64,000 bases of DNA. Origin: Veillonellaceae bacterium (GTDB lineage Bacteria; Bacillota_C; Negativicutes; UBA1444). Each line of letters opens with the position of its first letter. Within the stretch, counting starts at the first letter, position 1. The stretch covers positions 1 to 64,000 of the forward strand of contig JAAZNU010000002.1 in NCBI GenBank assembly GCA_012798135.1, read 5' to 3'. A model generated the notes under the pieces. It was not told the origin of the DNA. It ran no database searches and saw only the letters and a list, made by a program, of their open reading frames with translations. Made by a program: the position numbers and the translations under genes. Below are positions 34,996-44,279 of this stretch, piece after piece.

Positions 34996-36378
34996 ATGCA
35001 CCTGGACATGGGATTGAATTTGGACCTGTCGCAGAAACTGGTCATGACGCCGCAGCTCTGCCAGGCCATCACAATTCTTCAGTTGTCGGCGCAGGACTTG
35101 GCCGAACTGGTTCAGCAGGAACTGCTCGACAATCCGGTGCTGGACCAGATTGAATCCAAAGAGCGGGAGAATATTGCGTCGGAAGCGCCGGAACCTTCAC
35201 TTACGCCGGCGCCGGATTATTTTGACTGGGCGGACTATTTCAGCGAAGGCGGCAGTCGTGGCTTATATTCTCGGCAGGATTCCGGTGAGATGGAAAACCG
35301 GGAAGTTCCGTCCGGCGGGATGTCGTTGCATGAATACCTTGAACTGCAATTGGATTTCATCACCCTGAACGAAGCGGAAAAAGCTGCGGGCTGCTACTTG
35401 ATCGGCTGCATCGATGACAACGGTTATTTGACCTGTTCTACCGGGGACATTGCGTTGGCGTTGAATTTGCCGACAGAACTGGTCGATAAAGTTTTGATGT
35501 TTATCCAAGGGTTCGATCCGGCGGGGGTAGGAGCCCGAAATTTGCCGGAATGTCTGCAAATCCAGTTGCACCAGCGCAATGTGAAGGATCCGTTGGTTGA
35601 ACGATTGATCGACGGATATCTGGAGGCGGCGGCTTCGGGAAGATATGCCTGGATAGCCGGTAAAATCGGCGTAACGACGGAAGACGTGCGGCGAGCGATG
35701 CAGCTTATCCGTACGCTGAACCCCAAACCGGGGTCGGCCATTTCGGCTGCTGGCCCTTGCAACTATGTCGTGCCGGATATTACGGTGCGTAAAGTAGACG
35801 GTGAATATTTGATCCTGATCAACGACAACCAGGTTCCCGGGCTACGGGTAAATCCTTATTATAAGCAGATGGCCCGCAACACCGACGGTGAGGCCCGCAA
35901 ATTTATCGAGGGGCGCATCGGCAGCGCGTTGTGGCTGCTTCGCAGCATTGAGCAGCGGCGCCAGACTTTGCAGAAAGTGATGCAAACCATTATCGAACTG
36001 CAACCTCGTTTTTTTGAGTTCGGCGCGCGCCATCTCTTGCCGATGACGATGAAACAGGTGGCGGACCGAGTGGGAGTGCACGAGTCCACGGTAAGTCGGG
36101 CTACCGCCAATAAGTATGTAGCGACGGCGCAAGGCCTGTTCAGTTTGCGTTCGTTTTTTTCTGCCGGCGTTTCGGCAGTGGATGGCAGCACGATGTCGGC
36201 CACGAGGGTCAAACGGGAGATCCGCGAACTGGTGTTGGCGGAGGACCCGTTGCATCCGCTGAGCGATCAGTCCCTGACGGAGATGCTGACCAAACAGGGA
36301 ATTGCCGTATCACGCCGTACGGTGGCCAAGTATCGGGAAGAGCTGGAAATTTTGCCCTCCTGCCGTCGGAAAAAGTAA
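34996..36378 (+). CDS. rpoN: RNA polymerase sigma-54 factor
   Basis: This 460-residue sigma-54 begins LNLDLSQKLVMTPQLCQAITILQLS (the Gln-rich activator-interacting region I). It has the core-binding domain and ends with a helix-turn-helix (MKQVADRVGVHESTVSRA) and the RpoN box in RRTVAKYREEL. The ATG at 34996 follows GAGGAGGA. No sigma-54 activator gene lies in the window. Confidence 0.94.
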   Translation: MHLDMGLNLDLSQKLVMTPQLCQAITILQLSAQDLAELVQQELLDNPVLDQIESKERENIASEAPEPSLTPAPDYFDWADYFSEGGSRGLYSRQDSGEMENREVPSGGMSLHEYLELQLDFITLNEAEKAAGCYLIGCIDDNGYLTCSTGDIALALNLPTELVDKVLMFIQGFDPAGVGARNLPECLQIQLHQRNVKDPLVERLIDGYLEAAASGRYAWIAGKIGVTTEDVRRAMQLIRTLNPKPGSAISAAGPCNYVVPDITVRKVDGEYLILINDNQVPGLRVNPYYKQMARNTDGEARKFIEGRIGSALWLLRSIEQRRQTLQKVMQTIIELQPRFFEFGARHLLPMTMKQVADRVGVHESTVSRATANKYVATAQGLFSLRSFFSAGVSAVDGSTMSATRVKREIRELVLAEDPLHPLSDQSLTEMLTKQGIAVSRRTVAKYREELEILPSCRRKK

Positions 36379-36383
36379 GGAGA

Positions 36384-36965
36384 ATGCTATTGAAAACGCA
36401 ACCGCAACAGTTATCTTGGCTATGTGCTGGTCATGTGATCCCGGCCTGTCGGACCGAGGCGGATTTTGTTTATGCGCTTCGGTTGTCCCAGACGCCCAGC
36501 CTGATTCTTTTGTTCGGCGACATTAATTCTTTGCCGGAACTGTTGCAACGGGCGAATGCCGCTGCCAAACTGCTCCTGGTACATCTGGACCTGTTGGAAG
36601 GGGTAGGCCGGGATAAGGCGGGAATCGCTTTCTTGGCCAAACTTGGCGTAAAAGGGTTGATCACGACCAAGCCTCAGTTGGGAAAATTGGCCCGACAGGA
36701 AGGAATGCGGGTTATACAGCGAATGTTTTTGGTAGATTCCGAATCACTTCGGACAGGAATTCGCATTCTTAAAGGTTTTCGGCCCGATGCTATTGAAGTT
36801 TTGCCGGCCTCGACGCCAGCCAGCGTATTGTCGGAACTGAAAGAGGCGACCGATGTGCCGATTATGGCGGGTGGATTGGTGCGCTCGGCCGATGATGTTC
36901 GACAGGCAGTGGCTAACGGCGCTTGCGCGGTCAGCGTTAGTCTGCGGCAACTATGGAATCCATAA
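36384..36965 (+). CDS. glpP: Glycerol-3-phosphate-responsive antiterminator
   Basis: This 193-residue GlpP-family protein is a TIM-barrel-like RNA-binding antiterminator (LLLVHLDLLEGVGRDKAGIAFL, then GVKGLITTK, DAIEVLPA and PIMAGGLVRSADDV). With bound glycerol-3-phosphate, GlpP stops termination in glp leaders. It lies 5 bases after rpoN and directly before the glpABC leader, which contains a matching terminator. It may be cotranscribed with rpoN. Confidence 0.9.
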   Translation: MLLKTQPQQLSWLCAGHVIPACRTEADFVYALRLSQTPSLILLFGDINSLPELLQRANAAAKLLLVHLDLLEGVGRDKAGIAFLAKLGVKGLITTKPQLGKLARQEGMRVIQRMFLVDSESLRTGIRILKGFRPDAIEVLPASTPASVLSELKEATDVPIMAGGLVRSADDVRQAVANGACAVSVSLRQLWNP

Positions 36966-36994
36966 CGGAAATCCTGTGGATTCCGCGGGCTTGC

Positions 36995-37023
36995 TTGACG
37001 TAGCCTCCTATACGGCGTACAAT
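36995..37023 (+). promoter_or_regulatory. glpABC promoter
   Basis: TTGACG (36995-37000) and TACAAT (37018-37023) are 17 bases apart, a near-consensus sigma-A promoter. The leader is about 160 bases long. Confidence 0.75.
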
Positions 37024-37054
37024 GAAAATGTCGGAATCTGAGAGATGAAGAGAC

Positions 37055-37106
37055 AGTCCGGACACGTTTGTTTGTGTTAGCGAAAAACGGGTCAGGACTA
37101 TTTTTT
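37055..37106 (+). terminator. GlpP-controlled leader terminator
   Basis: AGTCCGGACACG (37055-37066) pairs with CGGGTCAGGACT (37088-37099) with two mismatches around a 21-base loop, followed by A and six T. It lies between the promoter and glpA, as in the glpD leader of Bacillus subtilis. It should block glpABC unless GlpP with G3P is bound. Confidence 0.7.
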
Positions 37107-37190
37107 ATGCCGGCGACAAAATGAATTGTCCGTACCTCTACAGCGGACTTACAACCGGTGATGCGCCGAAAAGTGAGGGGAGAAATAATA

Positions 37191-38804
37191 ATGGAGAATG
37201 TTCGGGTGGTCATTATCGGCGGCGGAGCTACCGGCGTCGGGATCCTGCGGGATCTGTCGATGCGGGGAGTGGATGCGCTGCTACTGGAACAACGCGATTT
37301 GGCGTTCGGGACAAGCTCCCGTTTCCATGGATTGCTGCATAGTGGCGGACGTTACGCGGTAAAGGATTCGGCTGCGGCCCACGAATGCGCCGAAGAAAAC
37401 GCCATCTTGCGCAAAATTGGCCGGCACTGTGTCGAAGCCACCGAAGGATTCTTTGTACGCTTGCCGGAGGATGACCCGGCTTATGAGGAAGTCTGGGTGA
37501 ACGCCTGCCAGACGGCGGGAATTCCGGTACAGGCAGTCAGCTTGGCCGAGGCTTGCAAGCTGGAACCGCACCTTACCGACCGGGCGGTCGCCGTATACCG
37601 GGTGCCGGACGCGGCGGTCGATGGGTTTCGCCTGTGCCGGCAAAACGTTTTGTCGGCGCAGAAGTATGGCGGACGGGTTCTGACCTATACCGAGGTGGTG
37701 GGCATCGAACACAGCAATGGGCGGGTGGAAGGTGTCCGAATTCGCAACGTCATCTCCGGCATGGAGGACCTGATTCACTGTGAACTGATTGTAAACGCGG
37801 CTGGTTCTTGGGTGGGAAAGGTGGCGTCGTTCGCGGACATTCCCATCCATGTGACTCCGGACAAGGGAACGCTGATCGCTTTCAATCATCGGTTTACCGA
37901 CCGGGTCGTCAATCGTCTCCGGGCACCGGGGAATGGGGATATTTTCGTTCCGCATGGTTCAGTTACCATTTTGGGGACGACTTCATTGGCGGCCGAGCGA
38001 CCGGATGATTTCGAGCCGTCGATGGCAGAAGTGCAGGAATTGTTGACCATTGGCTGCGAGATGTTTGAAGAATTACCGAATTTCCGGATTTTACGGGCTT
38101 ACACGGGAACCCGTCCCCTATACAGCGCCGATCCAACGGCAACCGGACGAGCTGCTTCCCGCAACTTCGCCATTCTCGACCATTCCCGGAACGGGCTGGC
38201 CGGTTTTGTCAGCATTGTCGGCGGCAAACTGACGACCTATCGGCTGATGGCGGAAAAACTGACCGACCTGGTTTGTGATAAGTTGTCGGTCCAGGCTGCC
38301 TGCCGGACTGCAGAGGAGCCAATCATTGAGGATCCAGCCGCAGCGTTGATCCAGACGGCTAAACAGTATTTTCCTTCCTGCGGCGTGGACCTAGCCGCCT
38401 CACGGCTGGGCCCGAAATTTACCGAAACGGTCGAGCTAATCCGGCAGAATCCGGCGAAAAAGCAACTGGTCTGCGAATGCGAACTGGTTACGCTGGCCGA
38501 GGTCGAAACGGTCGCGGCGGATCCGGCCATCCACACGGTGAGCGATATCCGGCGCCGGACCCGCATGGGGATGGGAACCTGTCAAGGTTCATACTGCGGT
38601 CTGCGAGCCGTGGGCATGATGGTGGAGAATGAACTGACGCAGGGCATGGATACAGTGGATTTGTTGCGTGAGTTTCTGGAGGGTCGCTGGAATGGAATTC
38701 GGCCGATCCTCTGGGGGCAACAGGTCCGCGAGGCGGAATTGACCCGGGGGATTTACGGGGCAGCACTGAATATGGACGGGGTGGCGCCAGATGAAACAGA
38801 ATGA
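37191..38804 (+). CDS. glpA: Anaerobic glycerol-3-phosphate dehydrogenase subunit A
   Basis: This 537-residue FAD protein oxidises glycerol-3-phosphate to dihydroxyacetone phosphate. It has the dinucleotide fold VVIIGGGATGVG near residue 6, FHGLLHSGGRYAV, the GlpA/GlpD signature region, and a C-terminal BFD-like [2Fe-2S] domain (LVCECELVT...TCQGSYCG). The C-terminal domain marks GlpA rather than the aerobic GlpD. The ATG at 37191 follows GAGGGGAGA. It overlaps glpB. Confidence 0.93.
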   Translation: MENVRVVIIGGGATGVGILRDLSMRGVDALLLEQRDLAFGTSSRFHGLLHSGGRYAVKDSAAAHECAEENAILRKIGRHCVEATEGFFVRLPEDDPAYEEVWVNACQTAGIPVQAVSLAEACKLEPHLTDRAVAVYRVPDAAVDGFRLCRQNVLSAQKYGGRVLTYTEVVGIEHSNGRVEGVRIRNVISGMEDLIHCELIVNAAGSWVGKVASFADIPIHVTPDKGTLIAFNHRFTDRVVNRLRAPGNGDIFVPHGSVTILGTTSLAAERPDDFEPSMAEVQELLTIGCEMFEELPNFRILRAYTGTRPLYSADPTATGRAASRNFAILDHSRNGLAGFVSIVGGKLTTYRLMAEKLTDLVCDKLSVQAACRTAEEPIIEDPAAALIQTAKQYFPSCGVDLAASRLGPKFTETVELIRQNPAKKQLVCECELVTLAEVETVAADPAIHTVSDIRRRTRMGMGTCQGSYCGLRAVGMMVENELTQGMDTVDLLREFLEGRWNGIRPILWGQQVREAELTRGIYGAALNMDGVAPDETE

Positions 38805-40035
38805 CGTAATTGTTATCGGCGGCGGGATTGCCGGCTTGTTTGCCGCGATCACGGCGGCCCGGCGGGGTAAACAGGTTTTGCTGATGACGAAGGGGGTCGG
38901 CGCGCTGGCCATTGCCGGCGGGACGGTCGACGTCTACGGCTACGATGCCGGTGGAGCGCCGGTTCGCAATCCGGCGGCGGCTTTGGCCGCGTTGACGCCG
39001 GAACATCCATATTCGCGCATTGGCCAGGAGAAAGTCAGCCAGGCGATGCAGGCGTTTCTGGCCCTGTGCGCCGGCGAGGGTTATCCCTATAAAGGCGCCT
39101 TGGGGCAGAATCAATGGATTCCCACGGCGTTGGGTCGCCTGAAACCGACCTGCTTCGTGCCGATGACCATGGATGCGTCGCGCCTGAAAGTAGCCGGCGA
39201 TGTGCATGTAATCGGCTTCGAAGGCCTCAAGGACTACAGTCCGCAGGTGATGGCGAACGGTTTGTCGCAATACCCCGGCTATCGCAAAAACTATACAGCG
39301 ACATGCCTGAAGACGGACCTGGAAAACGGTAGGGACTTAACGGCCCTGGATGTGGCCCGCTGGCTGGAAACGCCGCCCGGACTCAAGTCCTGCATCGATC
39401 AGATTACCCAGGCCGTCAGTCCGAAGAGTTTTATTCTGCTGCCGCCGGTACTGGGTACGCGGCCGGATTATACGATTTTTGACCAAATAGAACAAGCGAC
39501 CCGTTGCCAAGTCGTCGAAACAATCGGCTTGCCGCCGGCAGTGACGGGGTTTCGTCTGCGTCGGCTGTTGATTGGCTGTCTGCGCAAATGGAACGTGCGG
39601 ATGATCGAGCAGACCAACATTATTGGTTCGACGGTGGAACAGGGTCGCTGTACGGAGATTGTGACGCGCAATCTTGACCGGGAGCGAAGTTACCAGGCGC
39701 AGTCAATCATTTTGGCCACTGGCGGATTTTTTGGCGGTGGGCTGGCAGCCGAACCCGGCCAGGTTCGGGAAACGGTATTCGGACTGCCGGTTCCGGCGCC
39801 AACGGAACAAACTGAGTGGAGTCGGCAGCACCTGTTTTTTGCCGGCGTCCAGCCATTCGCCAAATTTGGCGTCCGGACCGATGAACGCTTGCGGCCGGTC
39901 GATGAAACCGGCAATGTGTTGCTGAATAACGTGTTTGTTGCCGGAAAAACGTTGGCCGGTTATGATTACTGCACAGAAAAGTCAGGCAACGGCGTCGCGC
40001 TGGCGACGGCATTCCAGGCGGGACTCGAGGCATAG
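38791..40035 (+). CDS. glpB: Anaerobic glycerol-3-phosphate dehydrogenase subunit B
   Basis: This 414-residue flavoprotein has the nucleotide loop VIVIGGGIAGLFAAITAARRG and the C-terminal pattern NVFVAGKTLAGYDYCTEKSGNGVALATAF. GlpB forms the soluble dimer with GlpA and links to GlpC. It overlaps glpA by 14 bases. Confidence 0.93.
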   Translation: MKQNDVIVIGGGIAGLFAAITAARRGKQVLLMTKGVGALAIAGGTVDVYGYDAGGAPVRNPAAALAALTPEHPYSRIGQEKVSQAMQAFLALCAGEGYPYKGALGQNQWIPTALGRLKPTCFVPMTMDASRLKVAGDVHVIGFEGLKDYSPQVMANGLSQYPGYRKNYTATCLKTDLENGRDLTALDVARWLETPPGLKSCIDQITQAVSPKSFILLPPVLGTRPDYTIFDQIEQATRCQVVETIGLPPAVTGFRLRRLLIGCLRKWNVRMIEQTNIIGSTVEQGRCTEIVTRNLDRERSYQAQSIILATGGFFGGGLAAEPGQVRETVFGLPVPAPTEQTEWSRQHLFFAGVQPFAKFGVRTDERLRPVDETGNVLLNNVFVAGKTLAGYDYCTEKSGNGVALATAFQAGLEA

Positions 40036-40048
40036 GAGGAAAACCAAG

Positions 40049-41248
40049 ATGACGAAAACTCATAATGATCCGGATAAATGTATTGCCTGCACTTCCTGTG
40101 TGGCTTATTGCCCGGTATCCGCAGCCACCCGCAAGTATGCGGGGCCAAAGATGATGGGACCGGCGCTGGAACGGTTTCGGAGGGTGGATCCCAATACGGA
40201 GTTTTCCCTGGAGTACTGCTCCAACTGTAAGAATTGCGATATTTCCTGCCCGTCCGGCGTGCCGATTTCCACGTTGAATATGCTGGCCAAAGCCAAACTT
40301 TATAAAACCAAACGACATTCGCTACTGGACTGGCTGCTGTCCCATGCCGACCAACTGTCCAAGTTGGCCAGCCCGATTGCCCCTTTGTCCAATTTCGGCA
40401 TGTCGAACCCGATTTCCAAATGGATCTTGAAGCAGATCGGTGTTACCGACACCATGAGTTTGCCCGCCTATGCCAACCGGACCTTCGTGCAGCAGTTCCG
40501 GTCGTTGAAGCAACAGAGCAGTCCCAATAAAGTAGTATTCTTCTCCGGTTGCTACATCAACTATTACGAACCAGACATCGGCATGGACCTGGTGGCCGTT
40601 ATGCAACACAACGGCTATGAGGTCATCGTGCCGGACGGCTTGGATTGTTGTGGGTCGCCGCTGGTCGGCAAGGGCTATTTGGACGAAGCCATGGACAAAG
40701 GCCGAACCAACATCGCGGCGCTGAAGCCCTGGTTCGATCAGGGAATCCCGGTGCTCACGTGCTGTACCAGTTGCGGGTTGATGTTGAAAATGGAATATCA
40801 GGAACTGATGGACCTGGAACATATGGAAAAGCTAGCTGAGCACACCTATGATGCGTCGGAGTTTTTGGTCGGACTGCACGACCAGGGAAAATTGAACACC
40901 CGCTTCGGTCCATTGTCCGGGCGATATATGTACCACGCTCCGTGCCATTTGCGGGCGCAGGGAATCGGTCGGCCCAGCCTAGAGCTGCTTCAGTTGATTC
41001 CGGGAATCGAAGTGGAGGATGCCGATGCGGGTTGCTGCGGCCAGTCCGGCACTTACGGTTTTCAGGACGCTACCCATGATATCGCCATGACCATTGGCGA
41101 GCCTGTTTTCCAACGCTTTCGTGAGTATGCGCCGGACGCGATCGTCTCCGATTGCAGCGGCTGCCGTATGCAGATCGCCCAGGCGACTGGCTTTCCCGCC
41201 GTCCATCCGTTGACACTGCTGCGGCAGGCGTATGATGCCGCCCGCTAA
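40049..41248 (+). CDS. glpC: Anaerobic glycerol-3-phosphate dehydrogenase subunit C
   Basis: This 399-residue protein has two [4Fe-4S] ferredoxin motifs (C11, C14, C17, C21 and C57, C60, C63, C67) and two CCG domains (CCGSPLVGKG and CCGQSGTYGF). It anchors the complex and passes electrons to menaquinone. The ATG at 40049 follows AGGAGG. Confidence 0.94.
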   Translation: MTKTHNDPDKCIACTSCVAYCPVSAATRKYAGPKMMGPALERFRRVDPNTEFSLEYCSNCKNCDISCPSGVPISTLNMLAKAKLYKTKRHSLLDWLLSHADQLSKLASPIAPLSNFGMSNPISKWILKQIGVTDTMSLPAYANRTFVQQFRSLKQQSSPNKVVFFSGCYINYYEPDIGMDLVAVMQHNGYEVIVPDGLDCCGSPLVGKGYLDEAMDKGRTNIAALKPWFDQGIPVLTCCTSCGLMLKMEYQELMDLEHMEKLAEHTYDASEFLVGLHDQGKLNTRFGPLSGRYMYHAPCHLRAQGIGRPSLELLQLIPGIEVEDADAGCCGQSGTYGFQDATHDIAMTIGEPVFQRFREYAPDAIVSDCSGCRMQIAQATGFPAVHPLTLLRQAYDAAR

Positions 41249-41356
41249 GCCATTGTTTGTTGTGTGAAAAAGGGAAAAAGACACCGCCTCCGCCGGGAGG
41301 GCATCTTCTTCCCTTCATTGATTTTGGTGAACTTTGTGCAGTGACGGTGGAAGCGG

Positions 41357-42289
41357 TCAGATTTTCACAACCAAGACCGGCACCGGTGAAACACTGATCA
41401 GATTGTGGGCAACGGTGCCAATTGGCAGGCGGTCAATGATGCCATACCCCCGGGCGCCGGTGACAATCAGATCAAAACCTTGTTCTTGGGACTGTTCCAT
41501 CAGAATCTGTGAAGCGTTTCCCTCCAAAATTTGCGTTGCAATTTCGATGCCGAGCTTCTGGCCGATTTCATTAATCTCATTCATCATTGCCGCATCCGCA
41601 TCGTCCATTTCCTTCAGTTTTGCCATCATTCTGGTTGCCGATCCGGATTCCGCCATGGCGTAGGCCAACGCCACTTCGGCCGATTCGCGGACCTTTAGCG
41701 CGGTAATGCGCGCATTTACCGGCCGGGCCATTTCGATCGCCCAAGCCAGGCATTCTTTGCTGTGCGGGGACCCGTCATAGGCTACCAAGATTTTTCGCAA
41801 AGTGGCCATGATCAACGAGCCTCCCTGAAACTCGACGAGCGGACAATTCTTTACAACCAAGACCGGTATCGGGGACAAGCTGACGAGATGCCGAGTGACG
41901 CTGCCGACTAGCAGTTGCTTCAAGACGCCATGTCCGCGGTTGCCGGTGATGATCATGTCAATTTTATGCCCTTTCGCGTAAGTCAATATCGACTCGGCAA
42001 CCTTGCCCTTGAGAAGATTCGTGGATATTTCTATTCCGTGCTGTCGGCCTAAAGCTTTAGCGTCTGCCATCAGTTGCTGATCCTGTTTTTCCAGTTGTTC
42101 GTATTGATCGAGACTGTCCGGCGGGATGAAATCTGCTTCTTGCCGGAGATCCGCAAGCAACGGTTCAAACACTTTCACCGCGGTGATGTTGGCTCCAGAG
42201 TGGCGTCCGAAATAAATCGCCCAGTGTAGGGCCTCTTTGCTGTGAGGAGAACCATCATACGAAACCAGAACGTTTTGCAGTTTTGCCAT
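41357..42289 (-). CDS. Tandem universal stress protein
   Basis: This 310-residue protein has two UspA domains, each starting with VLVSYDGSPHSKEALHW or ILVAYDGSPHSKECLAW. Each carries a nucleotide-binding G-x2-G-x-G...GS motif (GNRGHGVLKQLLVGS, GARGYGIIDRLPIGT). ATP binding is likely; the second domain ends its motif with GT. I took the ATG before AKLQN. A start four codons earlier sits directly against the GAGGAGG. The gene is homologous to the truncated one at the window end and shares its promoter sequence. A weak 5-base GC hairpin near 41281-41305 may terminate it. Confidence 0.9.
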   Translation of the reverse strand: MAKLQNVLVSYDGSPHSKEALHWAIYFGRHSGANITAVKVFEPLLADLRQEADFIPPDSLDQYEQLEKQDQQLMADAKALGRQHGIEISTNLLKGKVAESILTYAKGHKIDMIITGNRGHGVLKQLLVGSVTRHLVSLSPIPVLVVKNCPLVEFQGGSLIMATLRKILVAYDGSPHSKECLAWAIEMARPVNARITALKVRESAEVALAYAMAESGSATRMMAKLKEMDDADAAMMNEINEIGQKLGIEIATQILEGNASQILMEQSQEQGFDLIVTGARGYGIIDRLPIGTVAHNLISVSPVPVLVVKI

Positions 42290-42341
42290 GATTCTATTCA
42301 TCCTCCTCGTTGTTATTAAATCGGAATTGTCTGTTATTTTT

Positions 42342-42350
42342 ATTATAGCA
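42342..42350 (-). promoter_or_regulatory. Extended -10 of the tandem USP gene
   Basis: On the minus strand it reads TGCTATAAT, continuing as TGCTATAATAAAAAT. The same 15 bases precede the second USP gene near 63.4 kb. No clear -35 is visible, as is common with an extended -10. Confidence 0.55.
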
Positions 42351-42537
42351 TCGTTATCTGGAACGCAAAATACAATTCACGACAATATCCGGGACGCTTT
42401 TTTTGCAAAATCCATAAAAAGACAATTTCGTGGCAGGATTTTCCTAGCTGGGCAGCGAACAATACGCACGTTGCGAAAAAATGGTGAGTTTAACATTTCC
42501 TCAATCTTTCTTTAACCTGGATCACGCGGAGAAGCGA

Positions 42538-42543
42538 TATACT
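42538..42543 (+). promoter_or_regulatory. Possible -10 before the ugp operon
   Basis: TATACT lies 19 bases before the GTG start of the first permease, without a good -35. The 260-base gap between the divergent USP and ugp genes otherwise shows only the USP promoter and AT-rich sequence. Confidence 0.3.
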
Positions 42544-42562
42544 GAAAGGCGGAGGTGATCCC

Positions 42563-43435
42563 GTGGCCTGGCGGAACATCGGGCGGGCGGCATTGTATCT
42601 TGGGCCCTCGCTGGTTATCTTCACGCTATTCGTTTTTTATCCTTTAGTGAAGTCGGTCCGGCTCAGCTTGTATGAAACCAACATCGTCGGCGTCGAAAAG
42701 TTTTATGTCGGCTTTCAGCAATATGTGGAGATTTTTACGACCGGCAATTTTGGCCACAACCTCTGGCTAACCTTTCTGTTTACGCTGTATACGGTGGTTC
42801 CTGGCATCGTAATCGGCATGGGCCTTGCCTACATTGCCAACTGGCGTTTGAAGGGGATTGGAATTTTCCGGACCGTCTTTGCTTCGCCATTGGTGATCGC
42901 GGTGGCCAGCGCCTCCATGATCTGGATGCTGCTGTTCAACCCGAGCGCAGGGGTGCTGACTTTCTTTCTTTCGAAACTTGGCCTTTCCCAGGTCAATTGG
43001 CTGTCCGATCCCAAGTGGGCGCTGTTTTCCGTCTGCGTGGTTTCGGTGTGGCGTTCGCTGGGGTTCAATACGATCGTTCTGCTGTCCGGACTGCAGGCCA
43101 TTCCGGAACAACTGTATGAAAGCGCCCGCATTGACGGCGCCGGCTCCTTCCGGCAGTTTAAGGATATCACGCTGCCAATGATGTCGCCGACGCTGTTTTT
43201 TGTGTTCATTGTTTCGGTGATCAATGCCCTGCAGACCTTCGGCGAAATCAATATTTTGACGCAGGGCGGTCCCGCCGGCGCGACCAACGTGATCGTCTAT
43301 TCGATCTATCGCGAGGCCTTTTTCAATTTCCACTTCAGTTTTGCCAGCGCCCAGGCCATCGTCCTGTTTCTGATCATCCTGGTACTGACCGTGCTGGAAT
43401 TCGTGATTCTGGAAAAGAAGGTGTTTTACCGATGA
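42563..43435 (+). CDS. ugpA: Glycerol-3-phosphate-type ABC permease 1
   Basis: This 290-residue permease has six helices. The EAA coupling loop QLYESARIDGAGSFRQFKDITLPMM is the carbohydrate uptake-1 (MalF/UgpA) type. The GTG start at 42563 follows GGCGGAGGTGA. Assignment to G3P rests on similarity to Ugp proteins and on the glpABC, glpK and phosphodiesterase genes around it; a sugar substrate cannot be excluded. Confidence 0.78.
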   Translation: MAWRNIGRAALYLGPSLVIFTLFVFYPLVKSVRLSLYETNIVGVEKFYVGFQQYVEIFTTGNFGHNLWLTFLFTLYTVVPGIVIGMGLAYIANWRLKGIGIFRTVFASPLVIAVASASMIWMLLFNPSAGVLTFFLSKLGLSQVNWLSDPKWALFSVCVVSVWRSLGFNTIVLLSGLQAIPEQLYESARIDGAGSFRQFKDITLPMMSPTLFFVFIVSVINALQTFGEINILTQGGPAGATNVIVYSIYREAFFNFHFSFASAQAIVLFLIILVLTVLEFVILEKKVFYR

Positions 43436-44250
43436 AAAAATTGATCACCACGGGACAATACCTCATCCTGGCGGTCGCATCGTTGATTCTGCTGTTTCCG
43501 GTCCTTTACGCCCTGCTGGTCAGTTTGCAGAATGCATCGGAAAGCGTTTCCTATCCGCCGGTTTTCATCCCCGGCAAACTGCATTGGCAGAGTTACGTGA
43601 AAGCGATGGAAACCGCCCCGGTATTTCGGTTCATTTTTAACAGCTTCGTGGTTTCTTCCATCGTGACGGTCGGGCAGCTTATAACAGCCAGCCTGGCGGC
43701 CTATGCGTTCAGCTTTCTGACGTTTCCAGGCCGAAACGCCATCTTTTATGTGTTTCTGTCGACGATGATGATTCCTTGGGAGGTTACGATCATTCCCAAC
43801 TATTTCACTATCCGCGAATTGAACTGGCTGGATACATACCAGGGATTGGCGGTGCCATTCTTGGCTACGGCCTTCGGGACCTTCCTGCTGCGGCAGGCGT
43901 TCATGACCTTGCCGCGGGAATTGTACGATGCGGCCCGGATCGACGGGTGCGGTCATTTCCGCTTCTTCCTGACCATGGTCCTGCCGTTGTCCCGTCCCGC
44001 TCTAGGCACATTGGCCGTCTATTCCTTCCTGATGACCTACAATCAGTACCTGTGGCCGTTGCTGGTTACCAACAAGGATACCATGCGAACCGTCCAGATT
44101 GGCCTCGCCATGCTGCAATGGGATCAGGCTGCCGCCTGGAACAGCATCATGGCCGGCGTGATTCTGGTTTCGTTGCCCGCCGCCCTGTTGTTGATCGCCG
44201 GACAGAAACAGCTGGTCCGGGGATTGACGGCGGGAGCCCTGAAAGGATAA
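43432..44250 (+). CDS. ugpE: Glycerol-3-phosphate-type ABC permease 2
   Basis: This 272-residue permease is the MalG/UgpE partner, with coupling loop ELYDAARIDGCGHFRFFLTMVLP. The C-terminal stretch RTVQIGLAMLQWDQAAAWN resembles UgpE. ATGA overlap with ugpA. Confidence 0.78.
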   Translation: MKKLITTGQYLILAVASLILLFPVLYALLVSLQNASESVSYPPVFIPGKLHWQSYVKAMETAPVFRFIFNSFVVSSIVTVGQLITASLAAYAFSFLTFPGRNAIFYVFLSTMMIPWEVTIIPNYFTIRELNWLDTYQGLAVPFLATAFGTFLLRQAFMTLPRELYDAARIDGCGHFRFFLTMVLPLSRPALGTLAVYSFLMTYNQYLWPLLVTNKDTMRTVQIGLAMLQWDQAAAWNSIMAGVILVSLPAALLLIAGQKQLVRGLTAGALKG

Positions 44251-44279
44251 ATGTCAAGAAATAAGAGGGGGTAAAATCG

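Noticed and set aside
41281..41305. Strong terminator between glpC and the USP gene
   Set aside because: Only about five GC pairs form, and the T-run exists only for the minus strand; too weak for a separate call.
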